Below, piece after piece: positions 1 to 11,624 of a DNA stretch of 64,000 nucleotides; the first letter of the stretch is position 1, and every line of letters starts with the position of its first letter. Both the position numbers and the translations under genes were made by a program. Below the pieces are notes generated by a model that was not told the origin of the DNA, made no database searches, and saw only the letters and a list, made by a program, of their open reading frames with translations. Source of the stretch: Geotrypetes seraphini (lineage: Eukaryota > Chordata > Amphibia > Gymnophiona > Dermophiidae); assembly GCF_902459505.1 (NCBI RefSeq), contig NC_047088.1:96649704-96713703 (forward strand), read 5' to 3'.

Positions 1-151
1 AAGCCTAGGAAAATTGATTAACCTTAAATTATTATTACATAACAAAACATGATTTTACAAAAATAATTCCCTGCACAGTCAAGCCTGCAAGGATTACTAG
101 ATGTCTTTCAGCAGCTCCCCTCCTTCCTTCCCTCCCCCTTACCTTCGAGGC

Positions 152-1099
152 CAAGTCAAAATGATCTACCAACAATAAAATTTTTAAAAACACAAAGCAC
201 ACTGTACGCAGAGAAAATGTTAATTATCATTTACATTCCACAGGTTTCAAAGAGGTCAAGGCAGATGACTTTATGCAATGTCACCTCAGTAACTATACAA
301 AAAAGACAAATATACCCCCTCCCTTTTTACTAAACCACGATAACGTTTTTTAGCGCAGGAGGCTCCCTGCACTAAAAACCGCTATTGCCATAGTGCAAAA
401 TATAGACAGCAGATATAAATTCTCAAAACAGACACATTTTGATCACTAAATTGAAAATAAAATCATTTTTCCTACCTTTGTTGTCTGGTAATTTCATCAA
501 TCTCTGGTTGCACTTTATTCTTCTGGCTGCGCATCCAAAATTTCTTCCCTTCTTTCAGCCCCTGTATGCTTCCTCCCCTCCAGACTTCATTCCCTCCCCC
601 AGCTTTTTCTTTTTTTCACCCTGCCCCCTTTTTTCTTTCTCTCTCCATGCCCCCTTTCTGTCTCCCATCTCTCTTTCTGTTTCTCTGCCCCCCCTTCTTT
701 CTTTCTTTCTCCCTGCCCTCCCCCAAGCCACCATCATTGGGGAACATGCTGCCACCGCTGCCATTGGGGAACAGGCCGGCAAAGAGTTCTGAATTCTCCC
801 TGCTTCCCTTCCCTGCAGGGCCAACCAACTCTCACCACCCGATGTCAATTCTAATGTCGGAGAGGAAGTTCCGGGCCAGCCAGGCAGTGATTGGCTGGCC
901 CAGAACTTCCTCTCCGATGTCAGAATTGATATCGGGTGGTGAGAGTTGGTCGGCCCCGCGGAGAAGGGAAGCAGGGAGAGCTCAGAACACGGTGCTGGCC
1001 TGTTCCCTGATGGCAGCCTAATCCTTGGTGGTGGCCTGTTCCCCAATGGCGGTAGCTTGGGGGAAGGCAGTGCGAAGGGAATCAGGTTGGGCACCCCTG
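152..1099 (-). mobile_element. Non-autonomous hAT-type element, partial, reverse orientation
   Basis: This stretch is the reverse complement, with divergence, of the element at 53416-54422. The shared blocks include the arm with GTCAAAATGATCTACC near 165-180, the ACTTTATGCAATGTCACC block near 270 and the central fold-back. The right end reads GGTTGGGCACCCCTG, the complement of the hAT-like terminus CAGGGGTGCCCAA, and is followed by CTCTAGAC, which looks like a hAT target site. The left end is not clear; bases 1-151 show nothing I recognise. It has no coding capacity; the open frames here are pyrimidine-rich artefacts. Confidence 0.6.
770..1012. repeat. Fold-back core (long imperfect palindrome)
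   Basis: Two arms of about 115 bases face each other around a centre near 885-893. The left arm passes through GGGGAACAGGCC, the CTCACCACCCGATGTCAATT block and GGAAGTTCCGGGCCAGCC. The right arm returns GGCTGGCCCAGAACTTCC, the matching GGGTGGTGAGAG block and GGCCTGTTCCC. The same core recurs at 53553-53655 and 62640-62905. A transcript would form a long hairpin. Confidence 0.75.
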
Positions 1100-1106
1100 C
1101 TCTAGA

Positions 1107-1177
1107 CGAGCCCCGAGCCGCACTCAAATGGCTAAAGAGCCGCTTGTGGCTTGTGAGCTGCAGTTTGTCGACCACTG
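1107..1177 (-). mobile_element. Terminal fragment of a second hAT-type MITE
   Basis: The block ending GCAGTTTGTCGACCACTG is the reverse complement of the terminus CAGTGGTTGGCAAACTGC seen at 62456. It carries the same GGCTCTTTAGCCA interior, also seen at 14645-14680. It abuts the end of the preceding element, so one probably inserted beside or into the other. Confidence 0.5.
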
Positions 1178-1404
1178 AGATAGGGGATCACATCTTTTTT
1201 TTTTTTTAATAGAGCATAGTATCTATTTATTATATATTCAGATTATATCACCATTTGGTACACAACTCAGCAGTATACATTCATAATTACTCATACTAAA
1301 AATATGAGAGGGGGAAAATACGTAGAGATAAAACAGAAAGACAGTAGGTAACTAGTATCCTGTTTGCTTTTTTGGCCACCATCACATACTGGGTAGAAGA
1401 TTGA

Positions 1405-3820
1405 CACATATTGGTTTTTGAAAAAAATTTTCAATTGCTTTATTAATAATTTAAGTACAGTTAAAAACATCTATCTTGTATAATCAAACATAGAACAAAC
1501 AATACATTGATTCATTGTATGTCTCATTTCTTAATACATACTAAAAAGTATCAAATCTATATATCTTCTATAGCCCAACCCTCCCTTCCTCCCCCCCTCC
1601 CACACCCCAGTGAGAGGATATGTGCTAGAGATTCATTAGGTGTATATAGAAAAAAAAGGAGGCTATAATTCAGAGATCAATGGGAGTATTCCCTTGGGAA
1701 TTGATCCCAAGTTATATATGTACCCCAAATGATATTATAACTATGTATCTGATTTCTCCAAAGGGCAATCAGTTTTGACATTTGTTGCATAAATTGAACT
1801 ATGGTCAGCAGCACTCGGAATACTGGAAGATCTGGTTGTTTCCAAGCAGATGCCAGGACAAGTCGACCTGCTGTCATTATCAAATGTATCCATCTCTGCT
1901 GTTTTATAGACAGGGTAGCTGGTACCACATTCAACAAGCAATACTCTATAGCAGTGTTTTTCAACTTTTTTACACTTATGGACCGGCAGAAATAAAAGAA
2001 TTATTCTGTGGACCGGCATCGGTCTGTGGACTGACGGTTGAAGAACACTGGGCTAAGTCGTGGGCCAGACCCCACTCATCTCTACCCTTAATCTCCACCC
2101 CAGACCCCACCCCCATAATAGTACTAATTGTAACACTTATTTTTTCCATTCATTTTTCACAGATACACAATATAATCTTAACAACAACACATAATGGTTA
2201 ACCACAAAATTAAACTACACAAAGCACACTGACAGATGTAAATTCTCAAAATTGACATAATTCAATCACTAAATTCAAAAATAAAATCATTCCCCTCTAC
2301 CTTTGTTGTCTCCCTCCCTCCATGCTATGCCTTACCTTCTGGCCTGCTCCCACCTGGCCATTTTATGCCGCCCACTGTATTATCTTCAGGCCGGCTCCCT
2401 CTTCTTCACTGATACAGTGCACAAAGCTGCAGGCAGCAGCTCCTTGCGTATCCCGTGCCTTATTTGGAAGCCTTCCCTCCGACGTTGCAACGTCAGAGAA
2501 AAGGCTTCTGGTTCAGGCGCAGGATGCACGTAGGAGCCACTGCCCTTGGCTTTGTGCACTTAATCAGTGAGGAAAAGGGAGCTGGCTCGAAGATAATGCC
2601 ACATCGATCGCACTGTGGACCGGCGGTTGAAGAACATTGTTTTAGGCCTGATGCATGTGCTGGCCCTGTGGACTGGCAGGAAATTTCTATGGACCGGTAG
2701 TTGAAGAACACTGCTCTATAGTCTTGGGTATTGAAATGCCTAGCATTGCCTCAATAAAAGAAATCACTTTATCCCAATAGATCTGTGCTTTTTTACAATG
2801 CCACCATATGTGCTCAAAAGTACTCACTTCCACCCATCCTCTCCAACACTTATCTGATCCTTTCCCATTACATAGCTCGCAGTCACACTGGAATGTAATA
2901 CCAACAAAAAAGCATCTTATAGCCATTTTCTATCATATTACTAGCTATAGTACCAAAAAGAAGGGAATGCATTATTTTACCAATGATCTTTTCCCAACAG
3001 CATCTATACTTCAGAGAATGAAAATGCTCCATTTGTGCAATATATAATCCAGTGATACTGCCCCTCCCACTTTCTTTTATCAAAGCTCTCCCTATATTCA
3101 ACTGTTCAACAATGATTCTCTAAGGGCCACTTTTCTAATAAAACTTTCAATTTGTCTATAATAAAATAGATCTCGCAATAAGAGGCCATATTCTTCCATC
3201 AGTGTTTCAAAAGGGACAATTTTCCCTTCCTCCAATAATTGATCTAATGTTTTAAGACCTTTCCTTCCCCATATATGGAAGGCCACATCAACCTTACCTG
3301 GAGCAAAATTAGGGATATATATAATAGCTGTCCCCTTGAAATAGATTTTATCCCCACATCACCTACGAACCTGAATCCACAAATTAAGAGTATGGTGTAT
3401 TACAGGGTTAGATATCTTAGCTATAGCCGAGAGTTGTGGGTATTGGAGCCAGGGTATTACCCACAAAGGAGATGTACCCACTATTTCCTGCTCCATACAC
3501 ACCCATGATTTACCCCTATCCCATTTCCAGTTAATTAATTGGGCTGCTTGATAATAATATCGAAAATGTGGCACTGCCATTCCTCCCAATTTCCTAGGTT
3601 GGTACATCATCACACAAGATACCCTTGGAGTCTTATGTTGCCAAATATAGGCAAATATCTTCCACTCCAGATGAAGAAAAAATTTACTGGGTAAAGAGAT
3701 CGGTAAGGTTGAAAAAAAAGATACAGCAACCTCAGGAGTACCACCATCTTAATTGTTTGTACCCTACCTAGTTAGGAGATATTAAGATGTTTCCATCTCT
3801 CCATATCCCAGATAGGGGAT
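1405..3820 (-). pseudogene. L1-clade LINE, C-terminal ORF2 remnant
   Basis: Minus-strand frames give an L1-like ORF2 C-terminal region. Parts seen are MMMYQPRKLGGMAVPHF (3613 downward), the block with GRKGLKTLDQLLEEGKIVPF (3286 downward), and a cysteine/histidine motif CDCELCNGKG...FEHIWWHC (about 2700-2920). Beyond the inserted MITE comes LIMTAGRLVLASAWKQPDLP (about 1700-1900). The low-coordinate end has AATAAAGCAATTGAAAA on the minus strand, like an L1 3' end. Several stops and frameshifts lie between the blocks, and the endonuclease and reverse transcriptase parts are absent. It is a 5'-truncated dead copy. Confidence 0.8.
1952..2713. mobile_element. hAT MITE, 762 bp, inserted in the L1
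   Basis: The ends are CAGTGTTTTTCAAC and GTTGAAGAACACTG, inverted to each other. They are flanked by identical 8-bp duplications CTCTATAG at 1944-1951 and 2714-2721, the hAT hallmark. The repeated phrase TGGACCGGC occurs near both ends. The interior (2390-2610) is a fold-back centred on GACGTTGCAACGTC. There is no transposase. Perfect target duplications suggest a fairly young insertion. Confidence 0.92.
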
Positions 3821-3825
3821 TACAT

Positions 3826-4911
3826 CGACGAATTGTTGTCTGGTTTGGAATGTCTGGAAGGAGTAGAAATGCAGTGGGCAAAACTGAAAGGAGTTATTGT
3901 AAAGGCGATGGACCTTTTTGTGAGGCAAGTAAGCTAAAGTAAGAAGAAAAGAAGGCTGCTTTGGCTCTCAAAAGTAGTAGCTGAGAAGGTAAGGAATAAG
4001 AGGTTAGTTTTCATAAACTACAAAAGATTGCAGAAAGAGGAAGACAGGCAAAAATATTAGGAAAAGTTAAAAGGCTGGTTAAGTAGTCACAAAAGCAAAG
4101 ATGCAAATGGAAGAAAAAAAATAGCTGACAGCAAACAGGGAGACAAGACATTTTTTAGATACATCAGTGATAGGAAGAAGTGCAAAAGTGGCATTGCGAG
4201 ACTCAAGGTGAAAGGGAGAAATATGCAGCAGTTGATTAAAAAAAGGCTGAATTGCTTAACAAATATTTCCGTTCTGTGTTCACGACTGAAGCACCGGGAC
4301 CAGGACCGTTGAAGACAAATACAAATAAGGATGAAAAAGTGGTAGACCCTGATCAATTTTCAGAGGGTTGTGTTTATGAGGAGCTAGGTAAATTAAAGGT
4401 ACGCAAAACGATGGGGGCCAGATGGTGTACATCCATGGGTGCTGAAGGAACTTAGAGAAGGTATGGTGGCTTCACTGACTGACCTTTTCAATGCTTCTCT
4501 AGAGTCGGGAGTGGTATCGGAGGACTGGAGAAGTAATTAAGTAAGGAATTACAGGCTAGTAAGTCTGACTTCTGTGGTAAACAAATTTAATGGAAATGCT
4601 AAAAAAAAAAAAAAAAAAAAAGAGAATGATGAAGTTTCTGGAATCCGGTGGATTACAGGACTGGAGGCAACATGGCTTCACTAGAGGTAGGTCTCTGATC
4701 GATTTCTTTGATTGGGTGACCAGAAAATTGGATAGAAGGAGTGTGCCTAATGTGGTGTATTTAGATTTTAATAAAGCATTTGACAGTGTTCCACACAGGC
4801 ATCTAATAAACTGAGTGCCCTCAGGATGGGTCCCAAAGTGAAGGGCTGAGTCAGAACTGGTTTAGTGGAAGGCGACAGAGGGTAGTGGTAAATGGAGATC
4901 GCTCTGAGGAA
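3826..4911 (+). pseudogene. CR1 LINE remnant, 5' half, split by DIRS element
   Basis: Degraded plus-strand CR1. It shows the linker phrase GVEMQWAKLKGVIVKAMDLF (near 3860), a stretch like LNKYFRSVFTTEAPGPGP (4255), the RT phrase QHGFTRGRSLIDFFDWVTRK (about 4670-4730), and NVVYLDFNKAFDSVPHRHL (4750-4805). It breaks off at VVVNGDRSEEK, where the DIRS element begins; the next CR1 residues resume at 10746. There are several frameshifts, and an A-run at 4602-4620. Confidence 0.85.
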
Positions 4912-5159
4912 AAGCAATGTTACTTACCGTAACAGTTGTTATCCAGGGACAGCAGGCAGCTATTCTCACTAGTGGGTGATGTCATCCAACAGAGCCCCGA
5001 TACGGACGTCTCACAAGCATATCTTGCTTGAAGAAACTCAGAAGTTTCGAGATGCCCGCACCGCGCATGCGCCAGTGCCTTCCCGCCTGATGGTCCGGGC
5101 GTGTCTCCTCAGTTCAGGTAGCTAGCAGAGAAGCCAACCCAGGGGAGGTGGGTGGGACG

Positions 5160-5275
5160 TGAGAATAGCTGCCTGCTGTCCCTGGATAACAACTGTTACG
5201 GTAAGTAACATTGCTTTATCCCAGGACAAGCAGGCAGGTATTCTCACTAGTGGGTGACCTCCAAGCTAACCTCAA
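5160..5275. repeat. Internal complementary region of DIRS #1
   Basis: The stretch joins the complement of the left terminus (GTTACGGTAAGTAACATTGC) to the complement of the right terminus (TTATCCCAGGACAAGCAGG). This is the composite circle-junction sequence expected of DIRS elements. It fixes the element ends at about 4912 and 10745. Confidence 0.85.
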
Positions 5276-5299
5276 TGGGATGGTGGGAGAGTTGGCACT

Positions 5300-6853
5300 T
5301 TAGGAAAATAAATTTTGTAATACAGTTTGGCCAAACTGTCCATCCCTTCTGGAGAAAGTATCCAGACAATAATGAGAGGTGAATATATGAACAGAGGACC
5401 AAGTGGCAGCCTTACAAATCTCCTCAATCGGTGTCGATCTGAGGAAGGCTACAGAGGCTGCCATTGCTCTGACCTTATGGGCTGTGACCTTACAGGGAAG
5501 GGGTAATCCAGCCCGGGCATAGCAGAAAGAGATAAAAGCCGCCATCCAATTGGAGATGGTGCGCTTCGATACAGGTCGTCCCAACTTGTTTGGATCAAAG
5601 GAAACGAAAAGTTGAGGAGCAGTTCTGTGTGGTTTGGTGCGATCCAGGTAGAAAGCCAAAGCACGTTTACAGTCCAGAGTGTGAAGAACTGATTCTCCAG
5701 GATGAGAATGAGGCTTTGGAAAAAACACAGGAAGAACTATGGATTGGTTGAGATGAAATTCAGAGACCACTTTAGGCAGGAATTTCGGATGAGTGCGGAG
5801 GACCACCTTGTCATGGTGGAATACTGTGAAAGGTGTATCCGCCACTAAGGCCTGAAGCTCACTGACCCTGTGAGCAGACGTGAGGGCCACCAGAAAAACC
5901 ACTTTCCAAGTGAGAAACTTCAGTGGAGCCTTGTTGAGAGGCTCAAAAGGAGGTTTCATAAGTTGAAAAAGGACCACATTAAGATCCCAAACCACTGGAG
6001 GAGGTTTGAGAGGAGGATTGACATGGAAAAGTCCTTTCATAAATCTGGAAACCACAGGATGAGCAGAGAGAGGTTTCCCTTGTAGAGGCTGATGGAAAGC
6101 TGCAATAGCAGTCAGGTGGACTCGTATAGATGTAGACTTGAGGCCAGACTAAGACAGATGTAGAAGATAGTCCAATACAGAAGATAGGGAGGCTCGCTGA
6201 GGCTCCTTACGATTAGAAACACACCAGGAAGAGAATCTAGTCCACTTTTGGGAGTAGCATCGTCGAGTAGCAGGCTTCCTGGAAGCCTCCAGCACCTCCC
6301 TCACCGCCTGGGAAAACTGGTGAGGAGTTACGTTGAGAGGAACCAAGCTGTCAGGTGGAGAGACTGCAGGTTGTGATGAAGTAGAGATCCCTGATGCTGA
6401 GTAAGCAGTGAAGGAAACACTGGTAGAAGGAATGGCTCCCTGTTGCTGAGTTGAAATAGAAGGGAGTACCAAGGTTGTCTGGGCCACCGAGGAGCTATCA
6501 GAATCATGGTGGCATGGTCGGATTTCAATTTGACCAGAGTCTTTTGAATTAGAGGAAAAGGAGGAAACGCATACAGAAAGCGATTTCCCCAATCCAGTAG
6601 AAAGGCATCTGCCTCGAGACAATGAGGAGTGTAGATCCTGGAGCAAAATTGAGGCAGTTTGAAATTGTGGGGAGCAGCAAAGAGGTCTATCTGAGGCATT
6701 CCCCACTGTGCAAAGATCTGATGAAGGGGCCTGGAATGGAGTGCCCATTCGTGAGGCTTGAGGAGATGACTTAAGTTGTCCGCCAGGACATTGTCCTTCC
6801 CCTGAATGTAGACAGCTTTGAGGAAGGCGTTGTGGCGAACCGCCCAATCCCAA
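5300..6853 (-). other. DIRS #1 tyrosine recombinase region
   Basis: Minus-strand frames hold a lambda-integrase-type recombinase. The N-terminal part includes RKPATRRCYSQKWTRFSSWC and SSVLDYLLHLS. The catalytic part shows ALTSAHRVSELQAL (first Arg box), AHKVRAMAASVAF (His-x-x-Arg box) and FTSHYCLDTFS (Tyr box). It overlaps the end of the RT/RNase H frame, as is usual for DIRS. The enzyme would integrate a circular cDNA. Fossil; not described further. Confidence 0.88.
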
Positions 6854-8052
6854 ACTCTGAGAGCTTCCTGGCAGAGGGAGGCCGAGCCCGTGCCCCCCTG
6901 CTTATTGACATAATACATGGCGACCTGATTGTCTGTGCGAATGAGGACCACCATGTCGTGAAGCAGATGTGGAAAAGCCTGAAGAGCATTGAAGATGGCT
7001 CTGAGCTCCAGAAGATTGATTTGATGGAGTCGGTCTGCACTGGTCCAGAATCCCTGAGTGCGAAGACCATCCAGATGAGCTCCCCATGCATAGGTCGAAG
7101 AATCGGTGGTGAGGACCTTCTGGTGGTGAGGAGTGTGAAACAGCAAACCTCTGGATAGATTCGAAGAGGTCATCCACCAAAGTAGAGACTGCCGAAGAGC
7201 AGGAGTGACTGTGATGTGTCGAGTCAACGGGTCTGACACCCGAGACCATTGAGAAGCCAGGGTCCACTGAGGAATCCTGAGATGAAGTCTGGCAAAAGGC
7301 GTCACATGAACTGTCGAGACCATGTGGCCCAGGAGCACCATCATGTGTCTCGCTGAGATGGACTGGCGAGAAGACACCGACCGGCAGAGATGAAGAAGAG
7401 CTTCCATGCGTTGAGGAGGAAGGAACGCTCTGAGTTGAGTGGTATCCAGGACCGCACCGATGAAGGGGAGAGACTGGGTAGGCTGTAGATGAGATTTGGG
7501 AAAGTTGATTTCGAAGCCCAAACTCTGCAGGAAGCAAATTGTTGCCAGGGTCGCCGAAATGACCTCTGGGGCTGAGGGGGCCTTGATGAGCCAGTCATCG
7601 AGGTAGGGAAAGACCTGAAGACCCCTGTTCCGGAGTGCAGTGGCCACTACTACCAGACACTTCGTGAAGAATCTGGGAGACGAGGACAGGCCGAATGGAA
7701 GCACTCGATACTGCAGATACAGATGTCCCACCCGAAATCTGAGGAACTTGCGAGAGGCCTGATGAATGGGAATATGAGTGTAGGCCTCCTTGAGATCTAG
7801 AGAGCATAACCAGTCGTTCTGCTCGAGGAGGGGATAGAGAAAGGCAAGGGTCAGCATGCGAAACCTCTCCTTGACCAAGAACTTGTTGAGGACCCTGAGG
7901 TCCAGAATGGGTCGCAGGTCGCCCGTCTTCTTCGGGATGAGGAAGTACCGGGAGTAAAACCCCCGGTTTTGTTGGTCCACAGGGACCGGCTCGACGGCAC
8001 GAAACCGGAGCAAAGCCTTAGCTTCCTGAAGAAGAAGGGCGGTCTGTGTCAA
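6328..8052 (-). CDS. DIRS #1 reverse transcriptase, RNase H and methyltransferase-like region
   Basis: An open frame of 574 codons. RT motifs run from PKKTGDLRPILDLRVLNKFL (about residues 40-60) through CSLDLKEAYTHIPIH to the catalytic box VFPYLDDWLIKAPS (about residue 155). RNase H motifs follow: LTTDSSTYAWGAHLDG, ELRAIFNALQAF and IRTDNQVAMYYVNKQGG. The C-terminal part, with MPQIDLFAAPHN and LLDWGNRFLYAFPPFPLI, resembles the methyltransferase-like domain of DIRS pol. It is part of the fossil element. Confidence 0.9.
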   Translation of the reverse strand: MTQTALLLQEAKALLRFRAVEPVPVDQQNRGFYSRYFLIPKKTGDLRPILDLRVLNKFLVKERFRMLTLAFLYPLLEQNDWLCSLDLKEAYTHIPIHQASRKFLRFRVGHLYLQYRVLPFGLSSSPRFFTKCLVVVATALRNRGLQVFPYLDDWLIKAPSAPEVISATLATICFLQSLGFEINFPKSHLQPTQSLPFIGAVLDTTQLRAFLPPQRMEALLHLCRSVSSRQSISARHMMVLLGHMVSTVHVTPFARLHLRIPQWTLASQWSRVSDPLTRHITVTPALRQSLLWWMTSSNLSRGLLFHTPHHQKVLTTDSSTYAWGAHLDGLRTQGFWTSADRLHQINLLELRAIFNALQAFPHLLHDMVVLIRTDNQVAMYYVNKQGGTGSASLCQEALRVWDWAVRHNAFLKAVYIQGKDNVLADNLSHLLKPHEWALHSRPLHQIFAQWGMPQIDLFAAPHNFKLPQFCSRIYTPHCLEADAFLLDWGNRFLYAFPPFPLIQKTLVKLKSDHATMILIAPRWPRQPWYSLLFQLSNREPFLLPVFPSLLTQHQGSLLHHNLQSLHLTAWFLST

Positions 8053-8233
8053 GATGGAAGGGTGGTCCGGGGGGACCCGATGGAACTGAAGAGAGTACCC
8101 CTCCCTGATGATGGTAAGGACCCAGAGGTCGGTGGTGATAGCCGTCCATCGATGGAAAAAATGATGGAGGCGACCCCCAATAAGGAAAACCGGGGATGGC
8201 AGAACGAGGTTGGTTATGCTCCCTAAGAGAGAG

Positions 8234-10183
8234 TCAAAAAGGCTGAGGAGCCTTGGGGACAGTAGACGGTTGAGGCTTCTGCTGAGCCTTCTGTGGAGGC
8301 TGTCTCTTCGCCGGTTGTCTCACAGCCAGAGCTTGCCTCGGAGTATAACGCCGCTGATAGATCAAGGGCGGTCTAGCAGGTCGAGACTGTTGAGGCTTAG
8401 GCTTGGGCCGAAGAATGAACTGAAAGGATTTTTCATGGTCAGATAGCTTCTTCGTCACAGTCTCGATGGACTCGTCAAATAAATCCGCTCCCGCACAAGG
8501 AACATTGGCAAGTCTGTCCTGGAGGTTCGGGTCCATGTCAATGGTCCGAAGCCATGCCAATCGACGCATAGCCACAGAATAGGCGGCAGCCCGTGCCGAA
8601 AGCTCAAAGGCATCGTAAGAGGATTGCATCAACTGGAGATGTAGCTGGGACAGTGAAGCAACTACTTCCTCGAATTTGAAGTGAGCCTGAGATTCAATGT
8701 AAGGTGTGAACTTCCGAAGCACAGGCAGGAAGAACTCTAAATAAGTTGCAAAATGAAAAGTATAATTGAGAACTTGGGAAGCCATCATCGAGTTCTGTTA
8801 TATTCTCCTCCCAAACTTATCCATTGTTCTGCCTTCGCGACCCGGAGGCACCGAGGCGTACACCTGGGACGGATGAGACCGCTTGAGGGAGGATTCGACC
8901 AGCAGGGATTGGTGAGAGAGTTGAGGGCCCTCGAACCCCTTGTGATGAACCGTGCGGTACCGGGCATCCAACTTGCCAGGGACCGCAGGAATGGAGTACG
9001 GCGTTTCAAAACATCTAATGAACTTCTGGTCGAGAAGTTTGTGCAGAGGCAGGCGAAGAGACTCCGCAGGAGGATGAGGCAAGTGCATGGTGTCGAGGTA
9101 TTCCTTGGAGTACCGAGAACCGGAGTCCAAGGTAATGTCCAGGTCATCCGCCATCTGCCGGAGGAAAAAAGAAAAAGACAACTGATCTGCCAGCACAGGT
9201 CTTCGAGAAGGACTGGACGAAGTCGAGGCCTCGGGATCCACAGAGACCTGGGATCGACAGGGGGAGTAAGAGACACACGGCTCCTCGAACTCTGGTCACT
9301 GCGGAGGAGACATGTCCGACGAAGAATACCCCATACGCGGCAGCTTCTTCTGCGGTGATACTGTAGAGTGCCGCGAGGAGTGCCGTGATGAATGTCTGGA
9401 CCGATGTCCTTCTCGGTGTCTGGAGGGGGATCTAGAGTGTCGATGCTTAGCATGGTCCCCCGACGCCTCCAACGAGTAGATGGGACTCGAGGCCGTAGAG
9501 CGCAGAGGCGGGAGGTTCGACGCCTCTCGAGAAGCAGTCCAGGCCTGGTAAGGAGTGCGGAAGAACTCTTCCTGTGACTTGCGATGCCCAGGGCTTCCAT
9601 TACCAGAAGAGGGATTCCAGACCTCTTCGTCCGGAGGTGTGATGGGCTCTAAAGGGGGCATGTCACTAAAGGAGGCCCGCCTCGAGGGACTGGCCGCCAT
9701 TCGCAGCTCCTCCTTGCCAAGCAGCGAGATCGACCGGCAAGGAGGAGGAGGGGGCATTCCGCCCCCCGGAATCGGAACCGGGAGGTCACCCTGGATGGTG
9801 GCAATTAACTTGGGTCCCATGGTTTGCATGAGCTCGACAAACTGAGCCTCCATAAGGGACCGCAACGAAGCCGATATGGAGGGATCCGCACCGAAAGGGG
9901 GTCCTCCAGCACGGTCTTCGCGCTCCTTCGTGGTCGAGTGCTTTTGCTTGGAAGCTTTCGGCACTTTAATAACCACGGGCGGAATGGTAGATGGCGGTAC
10001 CTGATCCGAGGAGACTGAGGAAGGCACCGGCGCCGAAGTCGAAACCGGGACAAACGAAGCCGGCTTCAATAGACCCGGTATAGGAGGAGTGGTGGAGGGC
10101 TTCGTAGATGCAGACGAAGCACCAGCCGAAATCGAAGCTGAAGGTTCCTTCGCAGCTTCCATCTTGAACATCGACTCCCACAA
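8234..10183 (-). other. DIRS #1 gag-like region
   Basis: Minus-strand frames 10183-9296, 9241-8798 and 8788-8234 give a Ser/Pro/Arg-rich protein with an RSPSRHREGHRSRHSSRH tract. A helical segment follows, with LHLQLMQSSYDAFELSARAA and RRLAWLRTIDMDPNLQDRL. Position and composition match the first ORF (gag-like) of DIRS elements; no enzymatic motif is visible. Fossil. Confidence 0.7.
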
Positions 10184-10745
10184 AAAACAGCAACGCTTAA
10201 ACGCCCGCGCTGTGAGAGTGGAACAAGGCAGGCACGATTTCGGGAAATGTTCTGGACCAAGACACTGCAGGCAGTGTCGATGCGGGTCCGTCAGCGAAAT
10301 CGCGCGTTGGCACTTGCTACACTTTTAAAAACCGGTAATTGGCCGGGACATAGGCCGAAAAAGCTCCGCCGCGAGATCGAAGGAGTGGGGCCTGAGCCAC
10401 GGGGCCGACCCGGCCGAATCGCCGGAAGATATTTTTTTTTTGAAAAAGAAATAAAACACACGATAAAGAGTAAAAGAAACTCAAAACTGCGGCTATTAGA
10501 AGGCAAAAAACGGGAATTCGGTCAGCGCAGAATCGAAGTAAAACTTCTCAGCTTCACGGAAAGAAAAGAACTGAGGAGACATGCCCGGACCATCGGGCGG
10601 GAAGGCTCTGGCGCATGCGCGGTGCGGGCATCTCAAAACTTCTGAGTTTTTTCAAGCAAGATATGCTTGTGAGACGTCCGTATCGGGGCTCTGTCGGATG
10701 AAATCACCCACTAGTGAGAATACCTGCCTGCTTGTCCTGGGATAA

Positions 10746-10920
10746 GGGATGCTACCAGTGGTGTGCCTCAAGGTTCTGTTCTTGGGCCTGTTCTTTTTAA
10801 CATTGTTATAAGCGTTATTGCTGAAGGACTGTCGGGTAAGATTTGCCTCTTTGCAGATGATACTAAAATCTACAACAGACATCCTGGATGATATGAATAA
10901 CATGAAGATAGATAAGACTT
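10746..10920 (+). pseudogene. CR1 LINE remnant, 3' half of the copy split by DIRS #1
   Basis: It resumes with ATSGVPQGSVLGPVLFNIV and KICLFADDTKIYN, the RT motifs that directly follow VVVNG in CR1. This shows that it belongs to the fragment at 3826-4911. It ends near 10920, where an L1 fragment begins. Confidence 0.85.
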
Positions 10921-11620
10921 AACATGGCGTCATTTTCCAGTCTCCTTGATGGGGCGTATTGCTCTTTACATGATTATTTTACCTCAATGGTTATATATTT
11001 ACGAGATGCTCCCTCTTATTCTTTACCGGAGAATTGAGTTTCAATTAGATAAACTTCTTAGGAGATTCCTTTGGAAAGGGAGTCAACCTCGTCTCCCATT
11101 ACACAAGTTGGCTTTACAGATTGATAAAGGAGGTCTTGGTTTACTACCTTTATATCAATTTGTGGATTCTTGCCATATGAGACACATATATGACTGGTTT
11201 CTTTCTACATCTTACTTTTCTTGGACTCCAGTAGAACTTCATTTTTGGAAGCCTTATCACTTCAGCTATCTTCTTCATTCATCTAGATTAGAGTTTGCTG
11301 TCCTGAGGAATCCTTTATATTTTTTTTACTTGCCCCTCTAAGAATCACTTGGTGTCAAATTTGTAGAAAATTATCTTGGTCCTTGGAGAGCACGAATGTT
11401 ATATCTGGTGCTCATGGAAGCAATGTCTGTTTCTGATTGAGATATGAAACAGGGTAGAATGTCACTTGTTATTTGGAAACCATTTTTAGAAACATTGACT
11501 CCAACTGCTCGCAGTTGTGTTTTGTTAGGTAGACTTTAAATTGTTTGATTTTTTTATGCAGACTTGGAAGAGATGGGTAGGTATAATTATTTTTTCAATT
11601 ATTATATTGAAATGTTCACT
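10921..11620 (+). pseudogene. L1-clade LINE ORF2 fragment
   Basis: A plus-strand frame encodes GRIALYMIILPQWLYIYEML, LLRRFLWKGSQPRLPLHKL and DKGGLGLLPLYQF. These are the conserved phrases downstream of the L1 ORF2 RT domain. The frame is open for about 130 codons and then decays. It has neither a 5' part nor a clear 3' tail. Confidence 0.75.
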
Positions 11621-11624
11621 TAGT

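Larger units (their letters stand above)
4912..10745 (-). mobile_element. DIRS retrotransposon #1 (tyrosine-recombinase type), nearly full length
   Basis: Fossil element of about 5.8 kb coding on the minus strand. The terminal regions are inverted to each other over roughly 130 bases (left 4960-5070, right 10610-10725), sharing GATACGGACGTCTCACAAGC and its complement. An internal complementary region lies at about 5160-5275. In coding order the parts are gag-like (10183 to 8234), RT, RNase H and methyltransferase-like region (8052 to 6328), and tyrosine recombinase (6853 to 5300). It sits inside a CR1 LINE. It looks nearly whole with only a few breaks, so it is moderately young. It shares termini with the copy at 48249-51760. 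Confidence 0.92.

Noticed and set aside
439-1175. Overlapping ORFs of up to 206 codons on both strands
   Set aside because: They lie in pyrimidine-rich and palindromic MITE sequence, mirror each other and have no domain; they are repeat artefacts.
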